Positions 35,641 through 49,038 of a stretch of 64,000 nt of DNA are shown in pieces. A program made the translations under genes and the position numbers. This DNA comes from Numida meleagris (lineage: Eukaryota; Chordata; Aves; Galliformes; Numididae). How positions within the stretch are numbered: position 1 is the first letter of the stretch; each line of letters opens with the position of its first letter. The stretch is from positions 54,468,486-54,532,485 of the forward strand of contig NC_034411.1 in NCBI RefSeq assembly GCF_002078875.1, in the 5' to 3' direction. The notes beneath the pieces were generated by a model that saw only the letters and a list, made by a program, of their open reading frames with translations, had not been told where the DNA came from and ran no database searches.

Positions 35641-37764
35641 CTCATCCGAATTGAGAGATGAAGAGCTTCCAGGAGTCTGAAGCTTCGCCCTGAATCGACG
35701 GGAAGGCAAAAGCAGCCGCGGACAGGCAGCGTTCTGCCGACTTCCTCCAGCGCTGGCAACAGGGAATGGCAACCTGCGCTGCCTCATGATCTTGTGCCTT
35801 CTGACACCTTGCACAGCAGGTTGCTTCCGTTAGCAGTCAGACTGCTTGAAACTGGTCCATACAGGATCAGCAAAGTTATTCCCTCTTTTAAACAAATAAG
35901 CCTCCCCCTCTCAACAGGAATTGTGTTAGGAAGAACCAGCTTGGGCGAGAATGGCAGAATTGCCACTGCATGCTTATTTTTGGAAGACGCCCTATGAAGA
36001 GTAGGCCAGATCCCAGCAGGATGGTCAGTTCTGGTGAGGTGGTACCCAGTTCAGCACAAGCACAGCACCTCTTTCAGCTCTGTCAGAAAGACACAACTGT
36101 TTTATGCCAAGAAGGATGTTACATTTCAGTCCTAGCTCAGTTCAAAGAGCCCACTGGACTCAGCCACAAAAGCCACAGGTGCCATCAGGCTGCTGGCAGG
36201 TTGGTGCCATGCCAGCCAGGGGGTAGGATGGAGCAGGCCCCAGCACTCAGCTCTTCCTGGACAAAATGGCGGCTCAGCCACCACTTCCTCCTGGCCGCTC
36301 CCCTCTGAGGCCTTCACCAGCTTCAGCCGCCACACTGCAGCATGAAGCGTAAACACACAGCAAGGCGGCCTGAAACATTGCAGGGTATAAATGTTGAAAC
36401 TCTTTGCTAAAAGTCACAGGAGTTGACAAGCCTGGCTTTAAAACCCACTGAAGAACAAGGCCCACAGGGAGCACAATTTAAAGGAACACATGGATGGATT
36501 GCTGACTGCATTTGCAAACAGGAGAAAAAAATCTCCTTCTAACTAAATGCAGATGGAAAAAAATATGTTTTCTGGAAATACTGGAGTAATTACAACTCAT
36601 GCACCTCAGCATGACCTCTGGAAGAGACATTTTGTCCTCTCTCTAGTGAAAGCGTCACTGGAGAGGAGAGCCACAGGGATCCATCTGCAAGTGCAGACTG
36701 GGGGCTACAAGCTTCCCTGAGAGAAACAGGTAAACACATGTATTGGACAGGTAAGAACTTGAGAACTCAAGCGTGTGTGTCTGATTTTCCATACTGAACC
36801 TCTCAGGGCTCACTGGCATTGCAGGGACAGTTCCTCTTACAACATCTCTCAAGGTTCCCCTACCTCTAGCCTTGTCTACACGTAGCATTCTCCAACACCA
36901 TTACTAGGTGGGGTGGCTGTGGGGAGGGTGCTGCCACTTGCCCAGCCACCCCATTCTCACTGTGCGTTCAGGCCAGGCCCAGTACAGGTCCCCCAGTGCC
37001 TCCTCACCGGTCTGTGCTTAGAAGAGACATTCTTCTGTGCTGGGAAGGAGCTAAATGAAGCAACACAGAGACCATGTGCTGCAAAACCTTTATGCCAAAC
37101 TTGAGTGCAACTGACAGTGCAGTAAGAAAAGGTCTATTCCACGGGGTGGGTCTTGTCACTTGAAGTGACAGGAGGGAAAGATTCCGGCCACATCACTTCG
37201 GATTGCACTGCAGTGCAGGTACATCCCTCATGCTGGCCATTCTTGTGTGCAGAAACAATGTCATGTGCTCAGTTAAAGGTGATTCTGCTACAAAATTTTC
37301 TCTTATCAGTGGGGTACAGATCATAACTTTGTGATTCCTTTCAGTAATGAGATGATTATGATGTTTAACTCAATTTCTTTGATGCAATTTATCCTCAGTT
37401 CTGAATTTTGCCCAAGTGCATGTTTGAGAAAAAACACAGACCAAACTGACGTCAAACTCCTAAGGAAGGCACCATTTTTAAAAATGGCTTCTTCAGTGAA
37501 AATAGTAATGATCTACTTAAAGTATCTTTAATGGAGAGCTTGTGTTAATTAGGGTCTTAATACAACTATGAGGTATATAAGGGAAGTGTTGTGCAGAGTT
37601 GTGGCCATTCACTATCACATGACTCAGTTGAAACTGAATGCTAATACTGAAAGGATTAGTATGGCCATGCTGGTGCAAAAAAAATTCAGGGCCAGCACTG
37701 AACTTGATAGAAGAGATCACTTTACCATTGCCATGTAGTCTGCATGAGCAGACACTATTTCCCT
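35641..37764. other. Intergenic sequence between SLC35D3 and the CR1 at 37.8 kb
   Basis: No recognisable gene. A YY1-type sequence AAAATGGCGGC lies at 36263-36273 on the + strand after an ETS-like CTTCCT, in a moderately GC-rich stretch with few CpG. Open frames such as 35970-36308 are not supported by any family. Confidence 0.5.
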
Positions 37765-38685
37765 CAAGGGTCAGCACTGGGTCTGATCATGTTTAACATC
37801 TTCATCAATGACCTGGATTAAGGGATACAATGTACCCTCAGCAAGGTTGCTGATGATAGGAAGTCGGGAGGAGTGGCTGACACACCAGAAGGCCATTCAG
37901 CAAGACTTGCACAGGCAGGAGAGTTGGGCAGAGAGGAACCTGATGAGGTTCAACAAGGACAAGTGCAAAGTCCTATATCTGGGAAGGAATAACTGCATGC
38001 ATCAGTATAGGTTAGGGGCTAACCAGCTGGAAAGGAGCTCTACAGAGAAGGATCTGGGTGTTCTGGTGGACAACAGGTTCGCCATGAGCCAGCAGTGTGC
38101 CCTTATGGCCATGAAGGCCAATGGCATCCTGGGGTGCATTAAAAAGTGTGGTCAGTAGGTCAAGGGATCCTCCACCTCTCCTCTGCCCTGGTGAGGCCAG
38201 TACTGAGTCCAGTTCTGGGCTCCCCAGTTCAAAAGACGGAACTTCTGGAGAGAACCTAGCAGAGAGCTGTAAGAGTACTTAGGAGCCTGAAGCATTCTCC
38301 TTATGAGGAAAGGCTGAGAGACCTGGGACTATTCAGCCTCGAGAAGACTGGGGGGGGGATCTTATCAATGTTTACAAACATCTAATGAGCAGGAGTCAAG
38401 TGGATGGGGCCAGGCTCTTTTCAGTGGTGCCCAGAGACAGAACAAGGGGCAATGGGCACAAACTGGAACATGAGAAGTTCCATACGAACACGAGGAAGAA
38501 ATTCTTTACTGAGAAGATGACAGAGCACTGGAACAGGCTGCTCAGAGGCTGTGGATTCTCCTTCTCTGGAAATATCAAAACCCACCTGGATGCTTTCCTG
38601 TGCAACCAACTGTAGGGAACCTGCCTCAGTAAGGGGTTGGACTTGGTGATCTCCAGAGGTCCAACTCCCAGTATCGTGATTCTGT
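37765..38685 (+). mobile_element. CR1 LINE, 5'-truncated, about 0.9 kb
   Basis: The + strand starts inside the reverse transcriptase domain (a PQGSALGL-like segment, then FNIFINDLD followed by a stop). It continues through the decayed catalytic region and MRFNKDKCKVLYLGRNNC, EKDLGVLVDNRFAMSQQC and the C-terminal WNRLLRGCGFSF. It ends with the CR1 3' UTR and a short tail near ATCGTGATTCTGTG. The frame is broken several times. A run of nine G lies near 38.35 kb. Confidence 0.94.
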
Positions 38686-41050
38686 GAAAATAACTTTCCT
38701 TGATCAAATGCAGACCTGATGAGAGATACCACTAGGTGAAGTTGCATGATGTAATGTCTCACAAAACACAGAGGAAAACTGCAACTATCACTCAGTATTC
38801 CCAGAAGATATTAACCATGATTGTAATTCTCATTACCAATAAGTCTCAGTACCTTTCACTGCTTTTTTGAAAACATTTCTTAATTGTGGAAGTGAATACA
38901 AGAGTTTAGGCAAGGATACCGTATGCAATTAATTTAATAGCACTGCAGAATAACAAATCCACTCCTTTAAAACATGATTAATCAATACATCTCTTGAACC
39001 AAGAAGAAACCTATACACTCCCATTAAACAAAATCTTCCACAAGAGCAAGTTTAAAAGTAGAACACGTATCTTTGCGATTGCCATAGTCAAAGGCCTGTT
39101 TCAATAGAAACAAAAAACAAAGATCAGAAGCTAGTACAGTGGACATTAAATGGGGAATTTTTTTTAACGATTCCCTGAGAATTAAGATTCAGCAACAACT
39201 ATTGAAAGATTTTTTTCTGTTACAGTGCAAAAGATTACAGCATGTTCTCCCCATTCAAAGATCAAACAGGAAGAGTAAAGGCCACAGTTTTTGTTCACTT
39301 TACACATCTTCTGGATTCATCCATTTTTCAAGAGAATTAAATCCCAGCAAACTTCAGCACAGAAGCTAACCTGGATACGAGGGGAAGTGAAGGCTGTAAG
39401 GAAAAGGTTTAATCCATGCGTTGAGTGTGCGTGATCAGAATGGGCACTGTTTCTTTCCCTGTGTTCATTTTTACAAATCTGCCTTTCTAACCAATAAACT
39501 ACGGCAATATTCTAGAAACATCCACCCCAACAGAAACACGCATACACAATACACAGTCACCACCAAAATATACCACTCACTCAAGTAACTTGCAGTCTAA
39601 GCAGAAAAAAGGGATAGAGCAGAAAACTGGAATTACTGTTAAGGCCAAAATAATAAATTTAATACCTACAATGAGATTTTATGGCCCATAATATTGCTGA
39701 AAGCTCTACATAGCATAGCTTTATGGTTGCATCATTCCTCATCACACAGAAGTGCAATAAACGTGGAATTTGGTTCAACTGTTTGGTACAACAGAAAATC
39801 TACTTTGCTTTGTATTTCATTCACCTTAACAAGATGGCATTCCAGGGCCAGTTTGCACTGATCCAGAAAAACTTATCCAAATTTTTCATCTTGTGAAAGG
39901 GGGGTTTCTTTCTGTCTTGTTCTAGCACTGAGTCCGTATGTCCATATTGCTCTGTGGCCGCCTGCAAGCTCCCAGGCTCATTCTCCAAGATAGCACAATA
40001 ACTCTTTCCTTGCAACTTGCAAGTCTTAGCTCTGCAGAATTCTTCCTTTCATTTCTTCATCCAGCAGGTCTGGCAGTGTCTGCTATTGCTTGATATATGA
40101 GTGGTGCAACCCAGCAGCGTACAGCATTCATTAACAGAAGACCATAAAAACCTGGCAGAAAAATTGGCACCTGCAATTTTTTAATGATGAAGTCTGGTGA
40201 TATGGGGTAGCAGCAGAAATGAGACAGTTTTAATAACGTTTAGGGAAAAAAAAAGTGAGAAAAGGAGGGGTGTGAATGGCTGGCATGAGACCAAGAGAGC
40301 AGCCTTGGGTTGGAAGGGACCTTAAAGATCATCTAGTTCCAACCCTCCTGCCAAAATCGCACCACGTGAGCTGAGGAGTCAAAGTGAGCATAGAAACTAC
40401 TACAGCTATAAAATGTTGGGCATATTCTTGCACATCTGATAATAGCTTGGCTACTCTGGAGCCGCTGTGCTTATGCCATGCAGTTAATCCACACGTGTGT
40501 ATGTTCACCTGGTCTGGACATCAGCTCTCAACTTTGGCCAGACTGTGGGAGCTCCAGAAACGCTGAATGTATGGCCACACTCCTATCTCTTGGAAAAACT
40601 CTCTAAGTGAAAGTAAAAGATAAATCTAATAGAAGAGATGGTTATCATATCTCTAAATCTTGAAGATTGTGATCCAGTTAGGGTTGTTTATAATTCATTT
40701 TTTCCTAAGTGTTTTCTCTGTTTCCCTAGAGTATTTTTCTGCATGACTTCATTAACTGTTTTACTCAAGAAGATCCAAGAGAAAAATGTATGAAAATAAT
40801 CTTTACCATCTCTTTGAAGCAGCAATCAAAAAGGTTAAAAGAATCAGCTGGCTATAAACTATGACATTTACTGTCTATCAAGAGTATTCATCATATTGGA
40901 CAAGAAGATAATGCAATGTGAGTCACAGCAAAACGATTCAATATAAACGGATTTCAGGGATACAAGCCTCAGGTTGACATTAAAGTACTTTATAGTGAAA
41001 AGACTCTTCTTTTTCTACAGTGACAATCTCCAAATGCACCACCAGCTACT
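38686..41050. other. Intergenic sequence between CR1 and the PEX7 3' end
   Basis: AT-rich, without a recognisable gene. It holds the small CR1 piece near 40.3 kb and lies between the ends of two genes read in the same direction (PEX7, then SLC35D3). Confidence 0.5.
40303..40365 (-). mobile_element. Short CR1 3' UTR remnant
   Basis: On the + strand it contains GGTTGGAAGGGACCTTAAAG and ATCATCTAGTTCCAACC, the antisense of the conserved CR1 3'-terminal segment. The ATTCTATG tail is missing and the upstream limit is not clear. Confidence 0.85.
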
Positions 41051-41056
41051 TTTATT
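41051..41056 (-). promoter_or_regulatory. PEX7: Candidate PEX7 poly(A) signal
   Basis: AATAAA on the - strand, about 320 bases past the PEX7 stop. It is the first such hexamer I see downstream. No transcript evidence is available. Confidence 0.4.
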
Positions 41057-41378
41057 CTTTATACAAGTCACAAAGATTCTGGCCTCTGTTTGCCCCATTA
41101 GCCAGACAAATCACAAAATTTTGTTGGTAGTTCTGAAGACACCAGTTCATATTTGCTTCTGTCACTCCTTAGCCAATCAGTAGCTGTTGAACATTTTGCT
41201 GACCCAAGTACTACTTGTCTGGTAGAACAAGTCTACAAGCTCAAGTGCATAACACCTCAGTTCAGACTTTTACTTAAAAAAAGACACAAAGATTAGTGAC
41301 ACAATTGACAGTTTAGCACAAGTCTCATTGTGGACGGTGACAAAAAGGTTCCCAGTGTGTCAGATCTTCAATTTCTCT

Positions 41379-41447
41379 CTAGGCAGCAGCTGCCAGACAT
41401 GATGGAGTGTAGATCTTGACAAGTTCATCCCAAGCACAGTCTACCAC
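41379..41447 (-). CDS. PEX7: Peroxisomal biogenesis factor 7, last coding exon
   Basis: After a TTTGTAG acceptor (CTACAAA on the + strand, from 41448) the exon reads VVDCAWDELVKIY, then TPSCLAAAA and a TAG stop at 41381-41379. This matches the C-terminus of PEX7, the final strand set of the last WD40 blade. It joins the exon at 51289-51388 in phase 0 to give Q-VVDCAWDE. Oddities: the end of the WD-type motif reads KIYT where human has KIYD, and the last residues are SCLAAAA rather than a SLTIPA-like end. Length to the stop equals the human protein over this stretch, so this looks like divergence, not truncation. Confidence 0.93.
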   Translation of the reverse strand: MVDCAWDELVKIYTPSCLAAAA

Positions 41448-42084
41448 CTACAAAGCAAACAAAATTTATTTAGCATCATTTTGACAAAAAACAGATGGAA
41501 CTTAAAAAAAATTAAAACATATTGTTGGGTTAACTTCGGTTGGTATTCTGATTTACAGTGCTTCAAAATTAGGTAACAAGGCGGTGGCTCTCTTATTTTT
41601 TTTCATTTAAAAAAAAAACAAACTTGTCTTCACTAAAGTGCCCAGAAATTTACACTTGCCTATTTTTAATACTTCGCATGAGAAAAGCAGGGAAACCTTG
41701 GAGTTTGAAGTGATTGTTCAATGTAGGCTAATGCAAAATATAACAGAATAGGATGAAGGAAGGACATACAAATTTACAGGTCGTGTGACATCTCTTCACA
41801 GGCTTTCAAGATTCTTTTACCATGACATCTCTGCACTTCATGATCCAATGTGACCAACTTCCTCATACTTGCATGTTGGAAAAGTCATTACAGACATTTG
41901 TCAAATGGAGAGTTGAGGAACCAAGAAACAAAGACCAAATGACACAGGATGATTCTTGAAGAATTAAGACAGTTCTTCAGTCTCAGACTAACAAGCTAAG
42001 AGAACACCGTATTTTTTGCTGAGAAAAGAGATGTCTGTTTGCTGAGAATTGAGTACTGGTGACCAAAGGCATCTCAAAGGCCAT

Positions 42085-42096
42085 GGGGGGGGGGGG
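42085..42096. repeat. Poly-G tract, 12 G
   Basis: Twelve consecutive G on the + strand in an otherwise AT-rich intron. Confidence 0.95.
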
Positions 42097-45000
42097 AGTA
42101 GGTGTTACTTCCTTCAAGCACTACATAGACCACCCTAGTCTGATGAGGAAGTGATGCCACTCATGCCAGTTGCCTCTTACAAACACAGCAACTGATTCCA
42201 ATATAACTGAAAATATTCTGAATCGCAAGTCCCAAGCTCTATTTCAGGAGTAAGTTAGAAACTAAAATCACAAACAAGGAGGTTAACCTAATTCTACAAC
42301 ACTAGGTTTGAATAAATAATGAGATTCTGCAGAAGTACACTATAGAATACTTTAGTTTGATAATGATTTGGATAATGCATCTGAGAGTCTGTAACAAAAT
42401 GAAAGGGTTAACCACACTGACTATTAGTCAAGTAACATAGTGTATAATCACAGAATATTGCGTAGGATAATGACTAAGGCAAAGGAAAGCAGAAAAAGGT
42501 GAGCTAAAAAGTTGATGAGTCCTGCGGATATGTACCAATAAATCTGGCTGAATCCATCTTGAATTATCTTTATAAAGTCCTTTCCAGTTGGGATAACAAA
42601 AGATACAGTATTGTATCCCCTACACAACAAGCTCCTTTCTGCTTCAGATTCCAATTCCTGTTCTCTTCTAGAGCCAGAACGAACAGCTGCACATGAAAAA
42701 TTTGGAAATCCAGCTTCAATATTTGATTTTATACTATAATTAGCCCATTTTGTGTTTACTATACTGCACTATTATTCATTTCTATTGCTTCCTTAGCTGC
42801 TTCTACTTAGTTATTTGAAGTGTCTTCCATATACATCTAAACGTACCAAAAAATCTCTCAAAAATGTCTGTCTATTCATACGACATAATAGAGCTTTGTA
42901 TGGTATAATGTTCTACTGCATTGCAGTCCCTCCAAATCATGCAAAAAAAAAAAAAAAAGAGAGAGAGAAAATCTGAGCTTCCCACTAAAGAAGCTGTGCA
43001 GAAATTGTCAATCATATAAAATACAGTTTTAAAATATTCTCTAGAGCTCTGGATCAATATTTGCATTTCCCTAATACTTTACATTTTCATGCAGAAACAA
43101 GATAACATTTGGAAAAAACCCATGGGAATTCCCACCTGCTATCAATATAATTAGCATCCTGAAGCAGGCTCTGAACAAATATAGCTACAGAACCATTTAA
43201 TCTAGCAACACTCAAAATAAACATGGGGATTAAAAGAGGATTTTAAAAGGATCACTTGTGGTAATTTGCCCAACTCATTGACTTAAAGATAGAACACGAA
43301 AGATGAAGAGGTAACCAACTAACAGAAGGAAAATAAAGCTACAACAAATAGTGCTGTATCAAGTTCTCCTGCACAGCAGGAACTTTACAGTGGAAGACCG
43401 ATATCAGAAACCTTGATGAGAGTACACACGTAAGGAACAACAAACAGGTATGCATGTCAAATTGTGACGCTACTGGCTGGAACAACACTAGCAAAAGCAA
43501 CTGTATTTCTGTTTCTCTGTAATACTTTCTCCAAGACACAGTTAAGACCGTAAGAGAAAGGTGACAACTGTAAGTTAAGAGTAACAGCAAATGTTAATTT
43601 CCAGACAGCTGCTACACACACCAATGTCAGTGTCTCAAATACGAATCACTAAGAAGAACCGTCAGATAAAGATAAGTGGATATTTACACAGCTACTGCAT
43701 CAGGTTACCAAATGTCTTCTCCTTTCATTTTGACTTTTTTTTCTTACAAAGACCTATCTTCCACAGCGTTCTTATGACTGTTGTATGCCTTTGCTAAGAG
43801 GAAAGCATAGGATATTGAACAAGTGCTTTAAAAAGTGCTTAGAAAGGTCACTTCTCAAATTACATGTGAATATGTTTTAATACATACTGTAAAGCACATT
43901 AGCCTTTCTTTTTCTGATTTTAAAATAAGTGTTACTTTAATTAAATATTAAAAAGCAGCAGGGATTCCCACTGGGAGGAGGGCTAATCCAGCACATCACA
44001 GTAAACAGAGGCACAGAAACTAGATCGTTAACTTCCTTTATGTTTTTCATATCTTGACCAATGAGATGATGTTACTAACAGGTGGAGAAAGTGTTTCCAC
44101 AGTAAGATGAAGGACAAAGGAAAACTTTAACAACTCAAACATCACCTGCATAGCCAGCAGTTCCTCACCACCACGAACATGGAGGTTTGTCCTTCAGTGA
44201 AAATACATTCTTTGCTGTCTTGAGACAAATTTAACTTACAGATTGAAACAAATGTCACTGATTTCTGTATTTAGAGAGTATGTGATTTACTTCTTCTCCT
44301 CTTTTTTTTTTTTTTTTTAAGTTAACACACAAACAGAGTAAAGGACAGTTTACTTCAGTTGCAAAGAACTGTATACATTATAATTTCCTTATACTTTGGA
44401 CACCCATATGTCACTATCATTTATGCACACTGAATAGCTCTTGTGACAGTACAATACAATTCTACTAAAGCAACTTTTATTTATCAGAAATTGCAGACAA
44501 AAGGAGAATAGCAACAGTTTAATTGTAAAAAAGAATATTCTACCTTACACTGACTGTTGAATTACATCAAGAAATAATACAAGTTCTAAATTCCACATAA
44601 TAATACACATTCTAAAATTGGTAATTTTCCTGCCAGTTATCAATTGTTACTAAAGGTTAATGGGATAAAAGCAGTCTAACAAAATTGTATTAACTACTTC
44701 TGTCTTACCCTTTTATTTCAGTAGGAAAACTGCTGTACTAGCACATGTGCTGGGGGTATTGTATTGTTATTGCCGCAACATAAATGTCATGCCAAGTTAT
44801 CTGCCAGCAGAGATTTAAGCACATCTACCTCAAGCACAAAAACAAAATGGGTATCACTACTCTTCCCTTTATGTAAAGCCAAAACGCAAGCAAATCAACC
44901 CAAACCTGCAGTTATCATAGGAATCTGATTGCCTGATTAGAAAATCATCGTTTAAATGAAGCAGCTATCCTGTATTTTATTGAAATGTTCCTTGTCACAG

Positions 45001-47155
45001 AGTATAAAAATTTTTCCCACCAACTGATTTAACATTGATATCCATTAATTTACCAAAGACATTTCCATTGACTTACTAACTGATTTACTTCCTTGACAGG
45101 CTGTTTCCTATTCATCACAATCATCTTGCTTTGCAATAGACTTAGACCTTTTCCAGCTCCTGAGGACAATCCATTCAGTCTGGTGCAATTATCTGATTGA
45201 CATTCTGCTTCTTTACTATTCAGAAGGAGCAAAAAAAAAAAAAAAAGAAGAGAAATCTCCCAAGTCATTAGCTTTTTTTTCTTCCCAATGTTTGAATCCA
45301 TAATAAAACCTCAGGCCCTAATCCAGATGAATTACATTCAAAACTCAAAACAACAACTAAAAACTGATTTCAGTAGCCCCTTTATAAAGGGATTTGAAGA
45401 AAGTACAGCTTTCTCCATGCCAATATTTTCATCCTTTTTAACGGCAAATCCAGAAGTACCTTGGTGCCATTCAGCTTCCTGAGTGCTTGTAATAAATCCA
45501 GATAATGCACAGATGTGTCTGATAATGACTCATTTCTCTTTTCAGCTTTTCTCCATCTCACCCCATTTTCAAATAAAACCAATAAGACCTGTCTTTCTTC
45601 TGTAAGAAGAGGTATCAGAAAAAATACTCAGTTCTTCTCTTCCATTAATGTTGTGTTTCCCTTCCTCTTTTAGTTTCTTATCTTCTGCGGCATTTTATAT
45701 GGAATTTAACAGCCTATTTATATTATTATTATATATTTTTGAAGACTTCTGAACATCCTCTGTATGTATGCAAGATGGAGAGTAGTTAGGTTTGCTTTCA
45801 GAGGTGATCACTCCTAGTATTCCACTTCCAGACTAGAACAGTTTTGGCCTTAGTCCTCCATTTACATACCATATCCTAGAAAAAGTAGAAAACATTTCTG
45901 TTTTAGCACTTTATTAGTACTTTTTTTTTCCTCTGGACTGGGGCCATTAAAAAGAGATAGAATAGGCAGATCTCCTTCTTCACCAAAACAATTTGCTTAA
46001 GTACATAATGGACCATGCATGAATTAAAATGTTCTCAATACCTATTTTGTACTAGAAAATCTAGGCTAGTGGTACAGCCTTTTGTTTAGTCAAAAGATGC
46101 CATGAGCTGCACATGATGTCTACCTTCACACAAGAACAAAGTGATGGAGTCTGTAAATGTAAACCATTCATTTTGAATTTTCAGTGACAGATTTCTCTAG
46201 TGTACTTCTGAAAATAACACATAGTGATTTAATTGCTGTTTCCAAAAAAGACAGAATTAAACCCTCAACCTGAAGTTCTTATAAAGAACAGCTATTTCAG
46301 ATACTGCTTAAGAAATCTATTTATTTCTTAGGGAGATAAAAGATTTAGGGGGCATTATTTTTCAGGTTTCAAAGATGTGTCACAATTCACCAATTTAAAA
46401 ATCAGTCACCCATCTCAACACATTAGTTGCTCCAACACGGGCAACAGGAAGACAACGTGGTAGTCATGCTGTGCTTTTCTAAATGTAAGACTTCTGATTG
46501 TGTTTTCCATGAATAAGATGTAAAGGAAATTGAGGCATAAGTTGCAGGTTAGAAAAGCCTTGGAATTTCCACAGTAGCAGCAGCAGTTCCTCTGCACTTA
46601 TAGATAAAGGGAGACACACCTCCTGATTCCCTGATCAGTAAACACAATCTTAGGTTGTGCAGAAGATACTCTGGAACCAGCCCTTCCAAGCTTGTGCCCC
46701 AGTGACCCAAAATGCAGTCAAAATGCAGGGAAACTGTGTTTTCCTAATGATCACATCCAATCTTCAAGCTGAGAGTTAAATTTCTTTTTTGAATACAATC
46801 ACAGATACTGGTAAAGCAAAGTTTTCAGCAACAGCTGAAAAACCCCATTGTCTTCCACTGAGTTTCACTAGCGCAATTCACTGAGATAACTCAAATATTT
46901 ATTGATTATGCAGACCTAAAACGAAATCCAGAACGTGGACTAACAAATGAGGCTTTCAGGAGTTGAAATTATTTTTAAGCTACTGAAATACAGCACACAA
47001 CCAACACATTTATTAAGAAACTGCTGCTTCACATCTCTTTTCAGTACATCAGCATCAGTTACTTTTTCCTCTCAGCAGACTGACACTGCAGCTTCCACAA
47101 CATTGTGATGCCTGGCAGCAACTTTTCCAAGTGCTCTAAGATGAGACTTCTCTTG

Positions 47156-47182
47156 ATAATAGTCACTATGAGTGACTATTAT
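47156..47182. repeat. Perfect 12-bp hairpin
   Basis: The arms ATAATAGTCACT and AGTGACTATTAT flank ATG with no mismatch. No transposon end or target duplication was seen around it. Confidence 0.9.
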
Positions 47183-49038
47183 TCATAAATGGTTAACTTT
47201 GACTTATACAGTGAAAATTTAACAGTTTGCAAAGGACATACTGCAATAATTGCTAGGAAGAAATGTCACCTCCCTCTTCTCCTCTTCCAGCTGTGTAAAG
47301 GTGTTCACTTTGGTTTAATGACAATATTTGCAGCTAGTTAAATCTGATCTTTCCATGTAAAAGTCCACTCTGAAGCTAAGTAAAAGCAGAGCTGCTCTAG
47401 AATCTTTTTATCTCAAAGGATCACCAACAGCATAACTTCAGTAACATCCCAGAGAAGGTCCATAGGGAGAGATTAAAATGCAGTAGAGATAGTGATACAA
47501 TTACAGCAGTGTGACAGCTACAACAGCTGAGTGAAAGCTATTGGTTCTCTGGTAATTAAGTGTAGTAGATAAGAGCAAATGAGCAAAAGCAAGGTCTTTG
47601 CTTTTCTATACATTTCCACAAGAAGTACTTTTATACAAAACATTTGCTGTTTCTGGGGCTGACAAGGGTGCATGACTAATGAACAGCAAAACAGAGCAAA
47701 ACAGCCTCACTACAGATATCTCCTGCCTTTCCATTTGCTCCTCTCCTGCCCTTTCTCCCACTTTCTGTGCTGGTATAGCTAAGGCTGTATACTGCACAAA
47801 CTGCACGTAGAAAACAGGTAGCAGAACAAACTTGTACACCAGAACTTGACAGACAATCAAAGATTTCTCCATAAAATTGCAAGATCTTAGAACTAGATTT
47901 CAGTTACCTCCAGGGGATACATCTCAAGTAAGTACAGTTTGACTACATCTCCCTCCAACTACTGAGGAATGACACCTTTTTAAGTTTTAGTGATACTGAT
48001 GCCATATGAAAGCTCACGATGCCATCAGCACAGCAGTACATCATTGGATCAACAGACTGTTGCTACAAAGCAAGTATCTCCTCTGGGTTCTAATGGCCTC
48101 TGGGCACATGGAAGGAAGGAGCATAGACTGGTATGGACACAAAATACTCGTGATACCCTACTGCTTTAGGGAGAAGAAAGCAGAGATGTAGAGAAGCTGA
48201 GTCACAAAGAACACTGTAAAAAGAGAGCACAAAACTGATCTCACAGGTACTGTAGTGGTATCAGCACCTAGCACCATATTATTATCATGCATGCACTGCC
48301 ATATCTCACATCACCATCTCCAGTGCAACAGAGCAAAACTGTAGCCATGCCCTTTGTTATAGTGACACACCCTGGAGTCCCAGGCACTTTGAAGAAATAA
48401 GATAAACCAGTTTTATGTGAGCTAATCTACTCTGGGAGAATATTTACAAATGGGTGTACAGCCATACAGAGGGCTAGAAAAAACAATTTTGCCTTCCAAA
48501 CCATGTTGACATAAAAAGCTTTTTAGACAGTAAGAATGGTACTTAATATGACTATTAATTAATAGCTTGTCCATTGCATGAAGGAGTAAAGCAGTTCTGA
48601 TCTCAAACTGTAACTCCTTCTGAAGTATACAGTGAAAATCACAAATCATACAAATGCGTGAAGAACAGTTATTGGGACTCATTATCAGTTCTTGATAGAG
48701 AACAGCCATGACAGCAACCTACATACTGGAAGCAGCAGCATAACTTAGGCAAATAATCTTTGCTGGATCAACGTAGAAGCCAGGGAAAAGCTGCAAGGGC
48801 TCAGATTGTTCAGTAAGCATTCACTTTTTATCTGGTAGTTGCAGTTCAATTCTATTGCAGATTTTTTTTGTTGTTGTTTTCTTTTCCCTTTTTTTTTTTA
48901 AGCAATGTTTACATTGCCAATTGCTGTGATATCCAATCATCACAATTCACTAAATCAACTCAACAGAAAAAGCAGAGGAATATTAAAGCTATTGCAGATG
49001 CCAAATTTATGTCTGGAAGGCACATTGGCATGAACTGT

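Noticed and set aside
34430..35814. Very long open frames (300-390 codons) on both strands across 34.4-35.8 kb
   Set aside because: They read through 650 N; the readable parts match no protein and reflect GC-rich sequence.
45382..45582. 66-codon - strand frame that looked faintly repeat-like (LQALRKLNGTKVLLDLPLKR)
   Set aside because: No clear CR1 or retroviral motif and no repeat ends; probably chance within a PEX7 intron.
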